From Lepidonotus clava (lineage: Eukaryota > Annelida > Polychaeta > Phyllodocida > Polynoidae): a stretch of 64,000 nt of DNA. Under the pieces are notes generated by a model that did no database searches, was not told the origin of the DNA, and was given only the letters and a program-made list of their open reading frames with translations. How positions within the stretch are numbered: position 1 is the first letter of the stretch; every line of letters starts with the position of its first letter. A program made the translations under genes and the position numbers. The DNA lies in the NCBI GenBank assembly GCA_936440205.1, contig OW387147.1, positions 17,633,629-17,697,628 of the forward strand, given 5' to 3'. This document shows, piece by piece, positions 12,283 through 25,178 of the stretch.

Positions 12283-13427
12283 CTTTGATTATACTGAGAT
12301 CTAGGTATGATTATAACTTTAACATGCATGCAAATTGGATGCTGTTCCTCTGGTCAAATTACCTTAATGACGACTGGGAAACCCAGTTCAGCATATCTAA
12401 ATGGCCAGTCTATGTCATAGAATACTGCCAATTTGGACATCTGACCGAATAAAGAGCAACGCTGGGGGCATTTCTACCAAACATTGACTTAATATTCGGT
12501 TACACTTTTAATGCGCTCAACCTTACTTACGATAAGAACGCGCTATTGGTGCAAGCTTTTCATACCTGTCCCCCCAGTGCGGATGCCAGGCCATTGTCAG
12601 TGTGTCATTGGGGATTAATCTATTATCTGTCCTAATGCGCCATATGAGGGATTATGAGGGTTATCCTCCCACCCGTTATCCCATAATCGGACCGAAAAGT
12701 GGCGATCCCCTCGACACAAGTAGGAATGGGTTGACCAGGAACTACTCTTGTATCAAGTGTATCTGATCCAAACAACCAAATCAGGCACTCCACTGAAGTG
12801 GGCCACCGCCGTGGGCACTGACTCAGAACGGAAAGAAATACAATAAAGCTGGTCCAGGCTCATTAATCACATCTTATCAGCAAAGGACAGGCGCAGAAAT
12901 GAATTTAGGAACCTAGTGGTGGGGATTTCATCCTATGGAGTAATGTTATATTTTTCAATAGAATTTGCAAACAATAACTCCATTGTGTGGTTGACTTTGA
13001 GATACGGTTGGGGGCTCGGGGTAATGGCTTTGGTACATCTGGACTTCCTGCTATTCAGGTTTAAACCGTGTGAAAAAAGTCACACATTTCAGGACGCCAA
13101 TCTACATGAATCCTGGTTGAAATGGGGATTGTTGATGTGACACGGGATCTGCTGATATGATCTCGTGAGTGATCATCATGGTTCACAAGGCTCTTATACT
13201 GAAATAGAATCTAAAATAGACAATGCATGCCTAATACCGCTACTTGCTGAACGGGCTACTTTTTTGGCACCAAATATTGGTATCTATGGATAAAGAAACA
13301 TAAAGAAGAATGTATTGCTAAAGCAAAAATTCATGTTTTTAAGATGAAAATTTGATAAAGAATTATTTGAAGTTTTCTTTCTTATCGCACAATTTTAAAA
13401 CCAGAAATGTAGTTTCTAGCTGCTACA

Positions 13428-13469
13428 ACTGGTCACCGTGGACCAGTGACTGGTCACAGTGGATCAGTG
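13428..13469. repeat. 21-bp tandem pair with GGTCAC/GATCAGTG motifs
   Basis: ACTGGTCACCGTGGACCAGT recurs 21 bases later as ACTGGTCACAGTGGATCAGT. A third partial copy, GGATCAGTGACTGGTG, begins near 13493. It is part of the GGTCA-rich character of this region. Confidence 0.75.
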
Positions 13470-16400
13470 AGAAAGGCCTCAGAGATCAGAGAGGATCAGT
13501 GACTGGTGCCTCTCAGTGGGAACTGGTGTAGCGACCGGTCTGCGAGTCTCTTCCACCTGTCTGATCTTATCTAGCATGTTTCTAACAGGGCCCACCTGTA
13601 CTGAACTCTTCTGACCCACTCAGGACACCAGGTTAACCCAGCCACACTGTTACATTGATATGTAAACATTATCATGATAATACCATTAAGTATGTATCCC
13701 AAATGTATATCATGTGTTTTGGAGCAAAGGTTATTCCAGTTATATGCCTGAACCTTTCTTTGTTTATTGCAAGTTTCTTTACATACATTATTTGGCTTGG
13801 CTCCACTGTAACACATGAATGTTTATTGGTTCCCCTGATAAACCATTTGGGTTGGGGGCGTCCTGGATAAGGGCCAGCTGGAGTAGGCCCAAGTCAGGGT
13901 CACTGGTAGGGTGCAGGAGGAGTGGTGTTCTGAGGGGTATGGGGGTGATCCCCTACCTCCTCCTCCATGGTCAGGGATCCAAGGCCCGTGATCTCTAGGT
14001 TGGGAGGTCAGCCAATCTCTCAGGGAGGCCAACCTCTGATACTTTGGATACATGTCTGTCAATGTTAGGATTATTCCCAATTGCTATACATGTACATGTA
14101 CACTTATACGTGCTGGTTAGACACACTATCATATTGTGCTGTGTTAGTGTAACACATCTCAAGAAACGGAAAGCAAAATCCCAGTGTGCAGTGATACAGT
14201 ATCCAGTACAACACACCTATTTATAAGTATGTGTGCATCTCAAGGAATAGAAATTGAAACTTATTTTATTTATAGTAATATGAAAATGAATGTTATCATT
14301 TATCTCAACATTTTGATTTGTCGTTGATTACTTAAGACCCAAAATATAAAAGTACCAAGACAAGAAATACAACCCAGGGTACATTAAAAGCAGTATAGTG
14401 CAATATGAGCTTTTATTCAAAGGGAATATATAAACTGTAATTGCATCCCAGTGAGACATTCAGAATGGGTCTATCAGGGTTCAGGCTGACTTTGTAATCT
14501 GTCCCCTGGTATCAAGAGTTATCCTTGACCCCCTTCTGACTGTCACACAACCCAGCAATTAGGGGGTAAATTAGAGGGCTACTGGAGGGACGCCCACCAC
14601 CTGGTGGGGATCAGAGTGACCAGGGGTCAGCTCTAGTACTGGTCAGTGATCGTTTTGTTCTGGGGATAAAGAACCCCACCTGAAGGATGTGTCACCACCC
14701 TGCTGACCGCTGCACTCCACTGACCACTGAGTGACCACTACATTTGACTACTACACTGTAGGGGTGGTCAGTCTGTGAGGTGAGTGGTCAATCTCCCATG
14801 GTTGATGACCAGGAGGTACCTGAGTCTTGGTCAAGGAGGGGCTTAAACAAAGGGTCTGTACTCCAAGTAGGGAGCTATCAAATCTACCGTTGCTTGGTGC
14901 CGTGGTTAATGAATTGTACCTTTAATGTGAAATGAATGCGAGGGAGTCCTTCATTTCCTGAAATATTAAATTTCCCATGATAGATAGTTTCAAAAAAACA
15001 TCTGGAATGAGTAATGATGCAAATATATATTTCAGTTGGAAATCATTTTTATTGGTTCCTGTGACGGAAGGAAATGCCACGATGAATATGCAATAACACA
15101 AATAAAAATGGCAATTTCTGTAATACAGACAGCAAAGCCCAATACATCTAACATTTACCTCACCTGAAGTAACACTCAGAAACAAACAATGACAGTGCAC
15201 CTGAGCCCATTCGTTCACGTCCCTGCTATGCGTGTTCAGGCCATTAAATCAGGCTTATCACTGCCCATGTGTATTACACAAGGTTGGAACAGGCACCAGC
15301 CTTGTCAACAGTTGTTGTCCCTACCCACACGGTGACGGCGCCCCACTGTGGGGGCCCGCCTGTATCGTTTACGTCCCCAGACCCAGAGCCCTTTTTACCC
15401 CTGAGGGCCCGGCTCGGGAATGTCAAACTCATCTTCTCCCACTTTTCAACTGTAATCCACCTCCAGGGTTAAGCAGTCTAGACTTTTTGTCTAGGGGTCC
15501 GGCTTTTTCTCGGTTATTGCTCTCGGCTGTATAAACGTCTTTCCCGTGTGCCACCTCCCTTGTCGTTTGCGGCTGGTGGCAACACATTTGGCTATTCTTT
15601 AAGTTCCTAACTCTGAATGACACATACTTAGATTATTCTAAATTAAATTTTCTTGATTTTTCTCCATGTAAAGGATGTCATATGGAAATTAAACTTTTAA
15701 TATGTATTAACTTGTGTATGATTTGATCAATTACAATTTTGCCTTAACACATTTTCTGCTAGTTCTTCTGTAAAGCATTTCTTCTCCATTGTTCTGAGAA
15801 CGTTATTTTTCTCCATTCACATGCTTGCGACCGCCTACCAGTTCCTACCCTATACCTACCACCCTCTCTATTGACTTTCCCCCAAGTTATCCTCATGCCT
15901 CATTTCTGGTGTCAAACAGTGTAGTACACTCTACAACCATGTACTGGAGTAAGGTCCTGACTTGTGAGAGCCCAAGCTGAGGGCTCATGGAGTGCCGACC
16001 TGACCGTCGCCGCGTCGGCCCTGGAGGACTTGGCCTGCCTCCAGACTTCCTCCAGCACCCCTACCCCTCCTACTCCCGCTACAGTATCCCTGGTAGGTCT
16101 GAGGCCGGTTGTACTGCCTCCAGCAGCTGGTTCAGTGGTTGGGGCAGGCCCAAACGCCCCCGATGTTGGCTGGAAACCCCCTTTCGTCCTTGTTGATTCA
16201 AATTGGCCCCAAATCTTCATTTGGCTATTTTCTCCCAAAGATTTTTGCCGAGTAATGTATTTTGCGAATATTTTGGTGAACTTTATGCATTGATTTGATC
16301 CGAGAAAAACATTTCTAATAATTTACTTTTTCACATATCGAGTTGTCCACTTCACAGCTCCATTGATTTAAACATCTGGTACCATTCTAAGCGACGGAAA

Positions 16401-19400
16401 TAATACATTGTATTGGCTGCAAAAATGCAATAAGGAACTCGTTAGAACAGTGTAGAAAGGCACGTTAATTTGGAGGCTGAATCATTTCGGCCAAAGAATC
16501 AATATATATTATTACTTGTGCTTACATATTTCCATATCTGAGAGTGTGCACTTAGCACCCCATTCCACCAGGGTAACTCAGCAGTTGGGGGGCACTCCAA
16601 GGGGCACTCCTGTACCACACAGCCCACTGGAGGAACACAGGAGGGGAGTGTCCAGTGTCCGTCACACTAAAACAATGTCATGAATGCCTTCTCTTATCAA
16701 TGTTGGTCAGAAAGCAGGGTGGGGTAAAGGCCTAGGAATTCAGGTTGAGGGTAGGTTGGGGCCTTTTAGGCTGGTTGGTGGGGGGGGGGGGGGTTCTGAG
16801 GGGGTGAGAATTAACGCTCCGAGGGCAGACAAGTGTAAGAGTGGCAGGGGGTTCGCCAAGATTGGTAAGGTCAGATGTGTGGAGAGATATATGCGAGTCT
16901 GCACAATGTACATCTAGTGTACATACATGTATGACTCGATACAGACAAAAGTAGGATATCATACACCTGTATTTAACCTTTATAACAAAAGTTGGAAAAT
17001 GTTATTGCCAATTTTCATTCCATAATTGTATATTATATGCAATGTATCATATGAAGTGAGATAGGATTAGTCTAGGCCTTTGTTAATACAAATAGGTCAG
17101 CTTACTTGAAAAGGGAATGTCCTCAAGAGCAAGAATTATCATAAATATTTACTTTGTTCTCATAAGTAACAGACACATATAAAAAGCGCGTCTCAATTAC
17201 AGCTTTCTGGAAATCATATCCAGAGCATCCGTGCAATCTTAGATATTTATAAAACTAGGTTGCCTGTATAATATCAGCTCATCCTAAACTTACTTTCCAT
17301 GTTTGCAACCAATTCCAGTCCATTCCAGTCCGCACAAACAAAGTTTAATGTAAATCTACCTGTGAAACGAAATAGGTACAAATTTCTCCCTGTCATATGA
17401 TACCTATCACGACCATTGTTTGCGAGCTGTGTCCACGATCTAGCATATACCTTGGGGGACTTCAGTGCTCAGTGTGCCCAGATCACTGCCAATTACTAGC
17501 TTTAAATTTCCAGTCGAAATGTACGTGATCTAAGGCAATTAATATAATATATGCCCAATGTACAATAGCATTAGTGGAAGGCATATTACTCATTAGACAT
17601 AAAGGACCCATATAGAAGTGTTCGCGACTTGGGTCGCTATTGGATTGGCCGTGATGTAATAAGAGGAATGTATGTGGTGCCATATATATATGTACTGTAT
17701 ACCCAGGACTGTATATTGACATAGCTATATTGGTATAGGTCTAGTGTTCTGTGGGCGTAATGATTATGATATTATAGATCACGTAGATTAGTCATGGATA
17801 TACTATATGACAAGACTACATATAGGGCTTCACATGTAGAATGAAAATATTTTGATTATATTATTGCTCTGTTTTAACTTATAAAAGGGAACAATGTTAT
17901 ATGGGACTTTACTTGAAAGATCTATGCGGAAATGATGATTATCAAAGCATGTCTACCTAAGCATTTCGGTTTCATCCGACTTCATACATCCGAAACAAAC
18001 CATGAATTTAATGATTTATTCTTTGAAAAGTCCCATGCTTACCACAGCATCCTGAGCTGCAGAGAAGGAAGGCGGAGGTACTAGTCCCCAGTTCCTCATG
18101 ATAATATATCTAAAGTATCAGATGACCATGAGGTCAGCCATGTTGATTAATCAGGACAGCGGTATGCTGAAGACACCCTGGGGACAGTCTATGAGATGGG
18201 GATTCCTCCTTCTAATCAAATAGACATTCCACTTTCAGAACCGAGCAATTTTCCTTAAAATAAAATCACATATAAGATTAGCCTCAAGGCAACTCAATAG
18301 GCCTATACGTTGAGTGAAAAAAAGAAGAGAAATAGTATAACATAATAATTATGACAATTAACTCTGCTGTTCACTTTTATCATTATTTTTTACTTTTTAC
18401 TTTATCGATGAAGAATTAATGAGACTTATTTGAAGAAAGCGTATTTAAGGAACTAGACCAACATTGAATTTCAAAAACATAGAAGAGCAACGAATTTAAG
18501 GGAACCCCCTCCCCCCCCCCCCCAAAAAAAAAAAAAAAAAAATAATAAAGAGAAGTCAATTTCAAAGATAAATAATTAAGCACAGCTGGAACCAGATACG
18601 TCGGTAAATCTTCTAAGAAAACATTCCCGATGACCACCCTGCCTGTCAATTCATCACTCCCTGTCAGTCAGTGATTTTAGGCCCCGCCCCCCGTCGGGCG
18701 ACACGCCCCACTGGTCAGGGCCACGCCTAGATCAAGGCGGGGTGCAGTGGAGCGTGGCGGGCATGGCGCGTTCCAGGAAATAACCCCCATTTCCTGGATG
18801 CTTCCATGAATCAATTCCTAGGAGCGGCGTGGTAGGGGGAGACGGAAGGCGGCTGTGATTTTATGAAACCTGAGACCCTTAGAGATGGGGGGACGCGAGT
18901 TGAGGGCGGTCTTAACCCTCTGGGTGTGTGTGTTAGGGGTTTCATCTGTTGTCATGCGTCAAGCCTTCTAGCCTGAATAGTTTTGATGGTCAGATACTTT
19001 ACTGATGGAGGGATGTAGTTCGGTTCACACTTTTCTGCTTTATTTTTAACAACAGAATCATGTACATTTCACAATATGTACATATTAATATCAATGCGCC
19101 AACTGGTATGCACTTGTTGTAAATATAATAACTGAGTCACTGCAGCAGGCAAAATCAATGCCAAAAAGCTTTCCAGTCACTGATTTTGTACTTATGCGTT
19201 AGCTCACAGGTATACAAACATTACTCATGATCCACATCATGCTATATATAATGTTCACTGTTACACTTTCCTAATTACGTCACACCGTGAGGCCTACGTT
19301 AGAGTCCTTAGCGTAGGAGTAGGGGGTGACTCTGACTCTGATCGTGGGACTTTCCCATGCTAAGCGTTTCTGTGCAGAACCAAAATGGAGAAAAGTAGGT

Positions 19401-19620
19401 GGGCAGGAAGGAGTTGGAGGGGTAGGGGGTTGCTGCCTCCTCTAATCAGTCTCACCTTATGACTCACCCCACTTCTCCCACACCTGACCCACATGTCGTA
19501 ATCACAAAGCGCATCCTCTCAATCTCCAAGCCGAGATCTCCTCAATGTTAAATCCCCACCCACACATGAAACATCTTCAATCTAGCCTATTGAGAAAGCG
19601 AATTCAGTGTTGATTACATG

Positions 19621-19848
19621 ATTTTAAGGGAAAAGGAAGGGGGGTGCAGTGTTGAGAAAAATCCTTCAGTTTTGGGCAGACTTTCACCTTTTCTCACAAA
19701 TGAAATAAAATGAAAAGAGGAGAAAAAATGAAATGAAATCACCTCCCAAGAGAAAAGGAAGTGGGGAATGCAGTGTTGAGAAAAATCCTTCAGTTTTGGG
19801 CAGGCTTTCACGTTTTCTCACAAATGAAAAAAAAAAAAAAAAAAAAAA
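19621..19848 (+). repeat. 124-bp tandem duplication ending in poly(A)
   Basis: TGCAGTGTTGAGAAAAATCC followed by TTCAGTTTTGGGCAG recurs 124 bases later with few changes (19645 and 19769). The second copy runs into about 22 A residues (19827-19848) and further A-rich sequence. A poly(A) end hints at retroposition, but there is no internal promoter or target-site duplication I can show. Confidence 0.75.
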
Positions 19849-21190
19849 GTAAATTAGAAAAAATGAAAAATAAAATGAAATAAAAATTAAAACATCCCCA
19901 CGTATCCCCGTGTTCTCACTCTGAAGCTGTCACTTCCATGGAATTGATCTATTTCCCCCGGAAGTCAGGAATTGCCTGGCGCATGCTCGGTGAGCGTGCC
20001 GGCGGGGATGCGGAGGGGCAGTGAGGCGTGACCGGTACCAGTAGGAGTCACGGTACATGAACGCCTCGCTCCAGGGGAGGGCGCTCATTCTGGCAGAGTG
20101 ACAAAGACATCAGCTTATCACCAACTCGCTATTTTTAGCTAATTTGCAGGATCCCATTCACGGAAACGGATATCTGTGGGCAACCAGGCTTACATGTGCT
20201 TTTATACATGTGACCACAAATTACGTTTGATGTTTTCCAAATAGACAACGCTAGGTGATGTTTCTCATATGGAACTTATGATATAGGTTCTTGTATAAAA
20301 CGATGGAATTGTTTATTATGGCAACATTAGCTATGTGGAATAACTCTTATCCTGTGCAATTCATATCGACATGTACTTAATTATAAATGCACTATGTAGG
20401 CCTATGTGAATAGAAATAGGTGTACCGGAAAAAAGCGGCATTGACTATCACATAGAAAAAAGTGCCGCCCCAATGCATTGATGGTAGATGTGCAAACACA
20501 GAGTACACATACCCGTAGGCTTACTCACATGTCACCAGGTTCACCCGTTATATCAACACATGCTGAAGAGAAGCAGACTGCACGCATTCTTCACAATTGC
20601 ACAGAACCATTAAAAAATTGTGTACATGGGAACGGTGTGATGTGCGACCTCGTACGATCGGTATTTCTGCTTGGAGCAATCCGAGGCCACGCCAATTGTT
20701 ACCTATACCCGCAAGGGGATCGACTAAACAGAGAGAGGGAAAAAACTCTGAATAAATGGAAAGGCAAACAGATAGAGAAGAATGAGGAAACAGGAACAGA
20801 GATGGAATGGAAAGGAATAGAAAAAGCACCGATTATCTGAATAAGTGAGCAAAGAGATGGAAGGTAGAGGAAAAAAACCATAAATAGCATGGATAATCAG
20901 GATAAAGGAAGGATAGTTTTGGTTGGGTCAGAAGAAGGTCAATGTCTGGTTTGACCACCAGGTGGTGCATGGGGCGGCCTCTTGTGATCTTTCAAGTGAG
21001 CAGGTGGAAAAAGGGGTCGGGGTAGGAGTAGCACTGGAGGAGAGGAGGGAAAATACCGAGCAGGGACTAGGGAGTCTCAGATCTGTGCAGGTAAAATACG
21101 GCCAGGTGATAGAGACACAACAACTGCCCCTGTCGGCCGCGTGCGGTACTTCCCCAGCCATGCGTGCGCACCCCCCTGCAGAGCCTATTT

Positions 21191-21223
21191 CTACTATTTC
21201 CCATTTACACTCCCCAGGTGAGC
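21191..21223 (+). other. Possible recursive splice site
   Basis: A pyrimidine-rich tract, CTACTATTTCCCATTTACAC, runs to CCCCAG at 21217 and is followed at once by GTGAGC. The acceptor half is good and the donor half moderate (C at +6). It is only 1.9 kb from the stronger site at 23146, so it may be an alternative or a decoy. Confidence 0.35.
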
Positions 21224-23118
21224 GCTCTCCCCGCCGAGTCGGTCCCTAGAGGTCATTGTGCCCATCCATATGCACTGCTGTGACTGTGGAGGGCACCCGA
21301 CTGGGTTAAGAGGCGAGGGGCTGATGACCTATCATTCATTGGGTGCTCCTTAGAGGTGCAATGACATCTCTATTACGTCATCTGAGGGCCCTTGACGATG
21401 TATGCGTCAAAGAAACCCTAGGGAAATAAAGATTAGTTATTGGAATAGCAACACTTAGGGTTCCAATTTTATTAGGGTAGAAACACCTAGTTTGCCTGTC
21501 TCATTGTATAGGGTATTTCTATCTAGTATAACGCTATTTTGAATTGTTAAAGGAACCGTTAAAGTCTAGTTGACACCTTCTTGGTTCGGAAATCGCTCTA
21601 AGAGTAGGCCTAAGGGTCTTATGCTAAATTGCTTTAGATATAAAAACTTGTTAATCATGGTGGTAGGGCATACTTTTACCTAGTCTTTACGTCAAGTTGC
21701 ATTCATATATTCATTCATATCTTATGTAATTTCCTTACAAACTTACTAATACCTCTATTCCTATGCCATAACATAATCTTGACAACAAAAAGAGAAAAAT
21801 ATACCCACAGAAAATCCACATTTTATCTTCAGACAAAAACGAAGTAAATATCCTCTTTCGATATCTCTATGTAATGGAGCGTAAAATTTGAAAAGATGAA
21901 CAATGTAGTAGTTTGGTCAGAATATTTTGAATAACAACTGATCTCCGTGTGGTCCTGCTAGTCTTCCACATTTATCTGAGAAATCTGAACAATATGGGAG
22001 CTTCCGATTGATACCTATCACCTCGCCGATAACTCCCGTACGTTTGCCAAGCCTGGTGGTCCCACATAAAGAGCCACGAGACCACACCTGGTTCTTTTAA
22101 TTAGTGTTTGTGGCCAAGAAACCCGACCCCACCAGAAAGGCTGTCGGGCCGGTGAAAAGAGCCCGGGCGAGTCCCAACAACCCCCAGCAGGTGGGGGCAG
22201 TCGGGTTTCAGCGCATCTCGGCGGACAACAAAAATCACTTGAACTGGAAACCCGACCGGGCGTCAGAGCAGAAAATTGAAACTGGTCGAGTAGAAAACCC
22301 CCAGTCGGTTTTTGGGGCGCTACGGCCAAGGTTGAGTATTATTTCACATGGGGCTGGCCCCTATCGCCTGACAGCTGCCACCCACCGTTTGTGTTTTGAT
22401 GAGGTATCAAGGGGGTGGGGTGGGACTTGTCAGCGCCAGGCTCTAAAACTTGGTGGAAAAAATATGTTTTTTTTTTTTAGCAGAGATCGTTGTGTTTTAG
22501 GACAATTTTAGGGCTTTCAGTGAAGGCTATATTTCAGTTCTCGTTTGGTCTGTATTAAAATTTTATAGATAGGGACTTTAGGGGCATGAAGAAATGCGCA
22601 TGCTTGTTTAATTAGTATAGGGACCAAGTTTTCAGATAATTCTCTTAAAATGATGATTTTTGAATACAAAACGTGTAAACTGACATTTTCAAAATAACAG
22701 CTGATTTTATTTGCATTTCAAAACCATTTTCGTGTATACATTTACATAAAATAGGACAATTGCACTTTTTAGGGTGGCATTGGCAGTATAAAAAGGAGCT
22801 GCCCTCAGGGGACATTCAGGTCGATAATATTAGGCCCTCTCAAGCCTGGGAAGGGCACCATAGGGGCATACCCTGAGGCCTAGGTCTCACATCATGGGGT
22901 GAGAATGATTAACACTCGCCCCCAGCTCTAATAAGAAAATTACACTGATTAAACCCCTTTGTGCCCTGTGTGTCCCAACTGTTCACTTACTGTTTGGCAT
23001 TTGGGTTTGATCAATGCAGATAAGATGGTTCCATAGCAACGAATTTAATGAGGCTATGATCATTCAAGATGAAAAACAAGTATTTGTCTTCATTTGAAAA
23101 TATGTCGTTGATTGTTGT

Positions 23119-23152
23119 CTAATCTGCTGTTTTCTTTTCGTTTCAGGTAAGT
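23119..23152 (+). other. Recursive splice site (zero-length exon), best candidate
   Basis: CTAAT at 23119-23123 can serve as a branch point 24 bases before the AG. The tract between contains no other AG and reads TGCTGTTTTCTTTTCGTTTC. CAG at 23144-23146 abuts GTAAGT at 23147-23152, a perfect 5' splice site. The acceptor regenerates a donor, as at Drosophila ratchet points. It sits in a coding-free plus-strand stretch upstream of the Fasciclin-3-like exons, which fits stepwise removal of a giant intron. Confidence 0.65.
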
Positions 23153-23526
23153 TTATTCTGTCTCTTCGAATACATTCCACTATTGGGCGTCATCATAGAC
23201 ATACATATTGCATCCTGACTTGAACTGTAAGTAGATTTAGTAAATACTAACATACAATGCTTAGAATGCACACACTTGTGGCATCTAATGATGTTTCCAA
23301 GAGGCAAAACCAACAATATCTTACAGAAAAAATGTGGTGGTACACCTTGCAACCCTATTTACAAGCGGTATGCCAATAGAAATATTTTGCTGATCCATGT
23401 ACTCGCATTAGCTGATCGTCAGACATCATTCTGTATTTTCACATGGACATTTTTGCTTGTAAATGATACAGGGGTACCAGTAACGACATGTTACCACATG
23501 GCCCGTTCTCTGGGGGAACCAGCGAA

Positions 23527-23650
23527 GTCACGTGGCCATAGGAGATTCACATGTGCATGCGCATGCGCCCCTGAGGGCAGAGCGCATGCGCAGAGGCGCT
23601 TGGGGGAATAAACAGGCAGGGAAAACAGTAGGTGGTAGGGGGAAATGGCC
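23527..23650. promoter_or_regulatory. Paired NRF1-like palindromes with CACGTG and a YY1-like site
   Basis: TGCGCATGCGC (23558-23568) and GCGCATGCGC (23582-23591) lie about two helical turns apart. CACGTG sits at 23529-23534 and AAATGGCC at 23643-23650. NRF1/Ewg, USF-type and YY1/Pho-type motifs together are typical of TATA-less promoters, so an internal promoter is possible. Confidence 0.4.
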
Positions 23651-25096
23651 GAAGGAGGGGGCGTATGGGCAATGTTACGTGTGTTTTTTGTGTTATGATG
23701 CAGCGCAGGCGAACCGTGGCGAAATATTATTTGACAAAGTAAGATGTAATCAGTGCCATACGCAGCAGGGAACTGATTGCAGCTTAGTGCATGCCCCGGA
23801 GTAGTGCTCAGTATAGTGCAATAATAGTGCACCACACCCACATAGAACTATTCACACCCTGTGCCACACCCACGATGGAAACCCACCACACCTACACAGA
23901 GCTACACCCACACCAATACTGGGCGCATAGCCAGCTTTTTTTCTGTGTTTCTTTGGTGCACTGGGGGTTCAAATGATTAGGTACTCTCACAAGTACTTCC
24001 CGAGGGGTTCGTAACGATGTTTAGAGTATAAACAATTTTTCATCTTCACCAAAGTCTTGTTACATTATACAAATATGATGCTGGCAATAACAACCTGTAA
24101 CTTTATGTATACGAACTGAACAATTTTGTATCAATTGGAATTGAAAAACATCACTTAATTACTATATGAGAATTATTCGATCACGGGAAGGCCTGAAACC
24201 TGGGAGAGCCGACTTATTTGAAGATATTCAATACACATATTTAAAAAAAATCAGTTCATGTTAATCAGTAAACATTTTCTTGACGAATTCACCCATAATA
24301 TTTGATAGGCTAATTGCATTAAATGTAGACAGATATAGACAACTGGGTTATAGCATCAGACAATTCGAATTCTTTGGGAATGCTCTTGCACCTCTCTCAA
24401 CCTCTTTTGCTCTAGCCATGCCTTCCAACCCCAACCCATTCTTCCTTTGACGGCCTCATGTCCCTTCAGACGAACCCGCCCGAACCCGCCACCACATTGG
24501 GGTTTAGGGCTGCCCTAAAAGCCCCATTGAGAACGTGTCATACAATCACTTTCTATTTAATTCGCGCACAATGAGCAGTTGACGGGGGCCGACCTGGTAA
24601 TCTGGGGGTGCGTCGGGCCCCCTGTCACCCGACCTGGGAGGGTGTAGCCACGTTGAGGGGCGCTTAGAGAGCAGGAGGAGGCACTTAACTATCCGTTATT
24701 TTTTCTGAACTGATCCCTTATCAGCGGCTTTACGGTACTTGACAACCGTTAACCATTTGAATGCATAATGCACGACAGGTTTATTCGTAAAAAAAAAAAA
24801 AAAAAAATAAATAAATAAAATAAAATCCGTATAAGGTTTTGTATGTCCATGCTGCCTAAGTAAAGATTCTCGTTCACGTGGAAGAGATTTCCAAAATATA
24901 CAAAAATTTGGAAGAAAAAAAGGTGTTGGGTGGGTCTTTTCTTTTGTGGGCTTGTGGTTTGGGACCGACCCTAACCTTTGTGTGAGGAATCATCTTCAAA
25001 TATTGGGAGAGCGTCTTGTAGCCAACGGTCGCTGGGATGGTGTGAAAGCAGGACTTTATGTCCCAGGGACCAGGTGGTTATGGGCAAAGACTATAA

Positions 25097-25178
25097 GGGG
25101 GGGGGGGGGGGGGGGGTCTGGTACATTCTGGGGGTATTGTGGGCCCCACCTGGGTTCACCCCCCCCCCCCCCCCCCCC
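25097..25178. repeat. G20 and C20 homopolymers in inverted orientation
   Basis: A run of 20 G (25097-25116) is followed after 42 bases by 20 C (25159-25178). The two runs are complementary and can form a hairpin on either strand; the G run can form a quadruplex. Run lengths may be affected by sequencing error. Confidence 0.9.

Larger units (their letters stand above)
11950..21190. other. Non-coding block with CpG-rich patches and GGTCA clusters
   Basis: A GC-rich patch at 11990-12290 has YY1- and NRF1-like motifs and an IR0 palindrome. TGACC/GGTCA motifs cluster at 13428-13510 and 14590-14830. GC patches lie at 15310-15440 and 15960-16200. A CpG-rich patch at 18660-18960 contains a TCCAGGAAAT...ATTTCCTGGA hairpin. 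A 124-bp tandem duplication ending in poly(A) lies at 19621-19848. No credible exon. Confidence 0.45.

Noticed and set aside
15964-16293. Three overlapping frames around 16.0-16.2 kb
   Set aside because: All result from a GC-rich, stop-poor stretch. The sequence is proline-rich without a recognisable motif.
22104-22511. 135-codon plus-strand frame with an opposing 103-codon frame
   Set aside because: Both strands are open because the stretch is GC-rich. No domain or splice context supports either.
24780-24828. Poly(A) run with AAAT repeats as a SINE tail
   Set aside because: No A/B-box promoter, body homology or target-site duplication is visible upstream.
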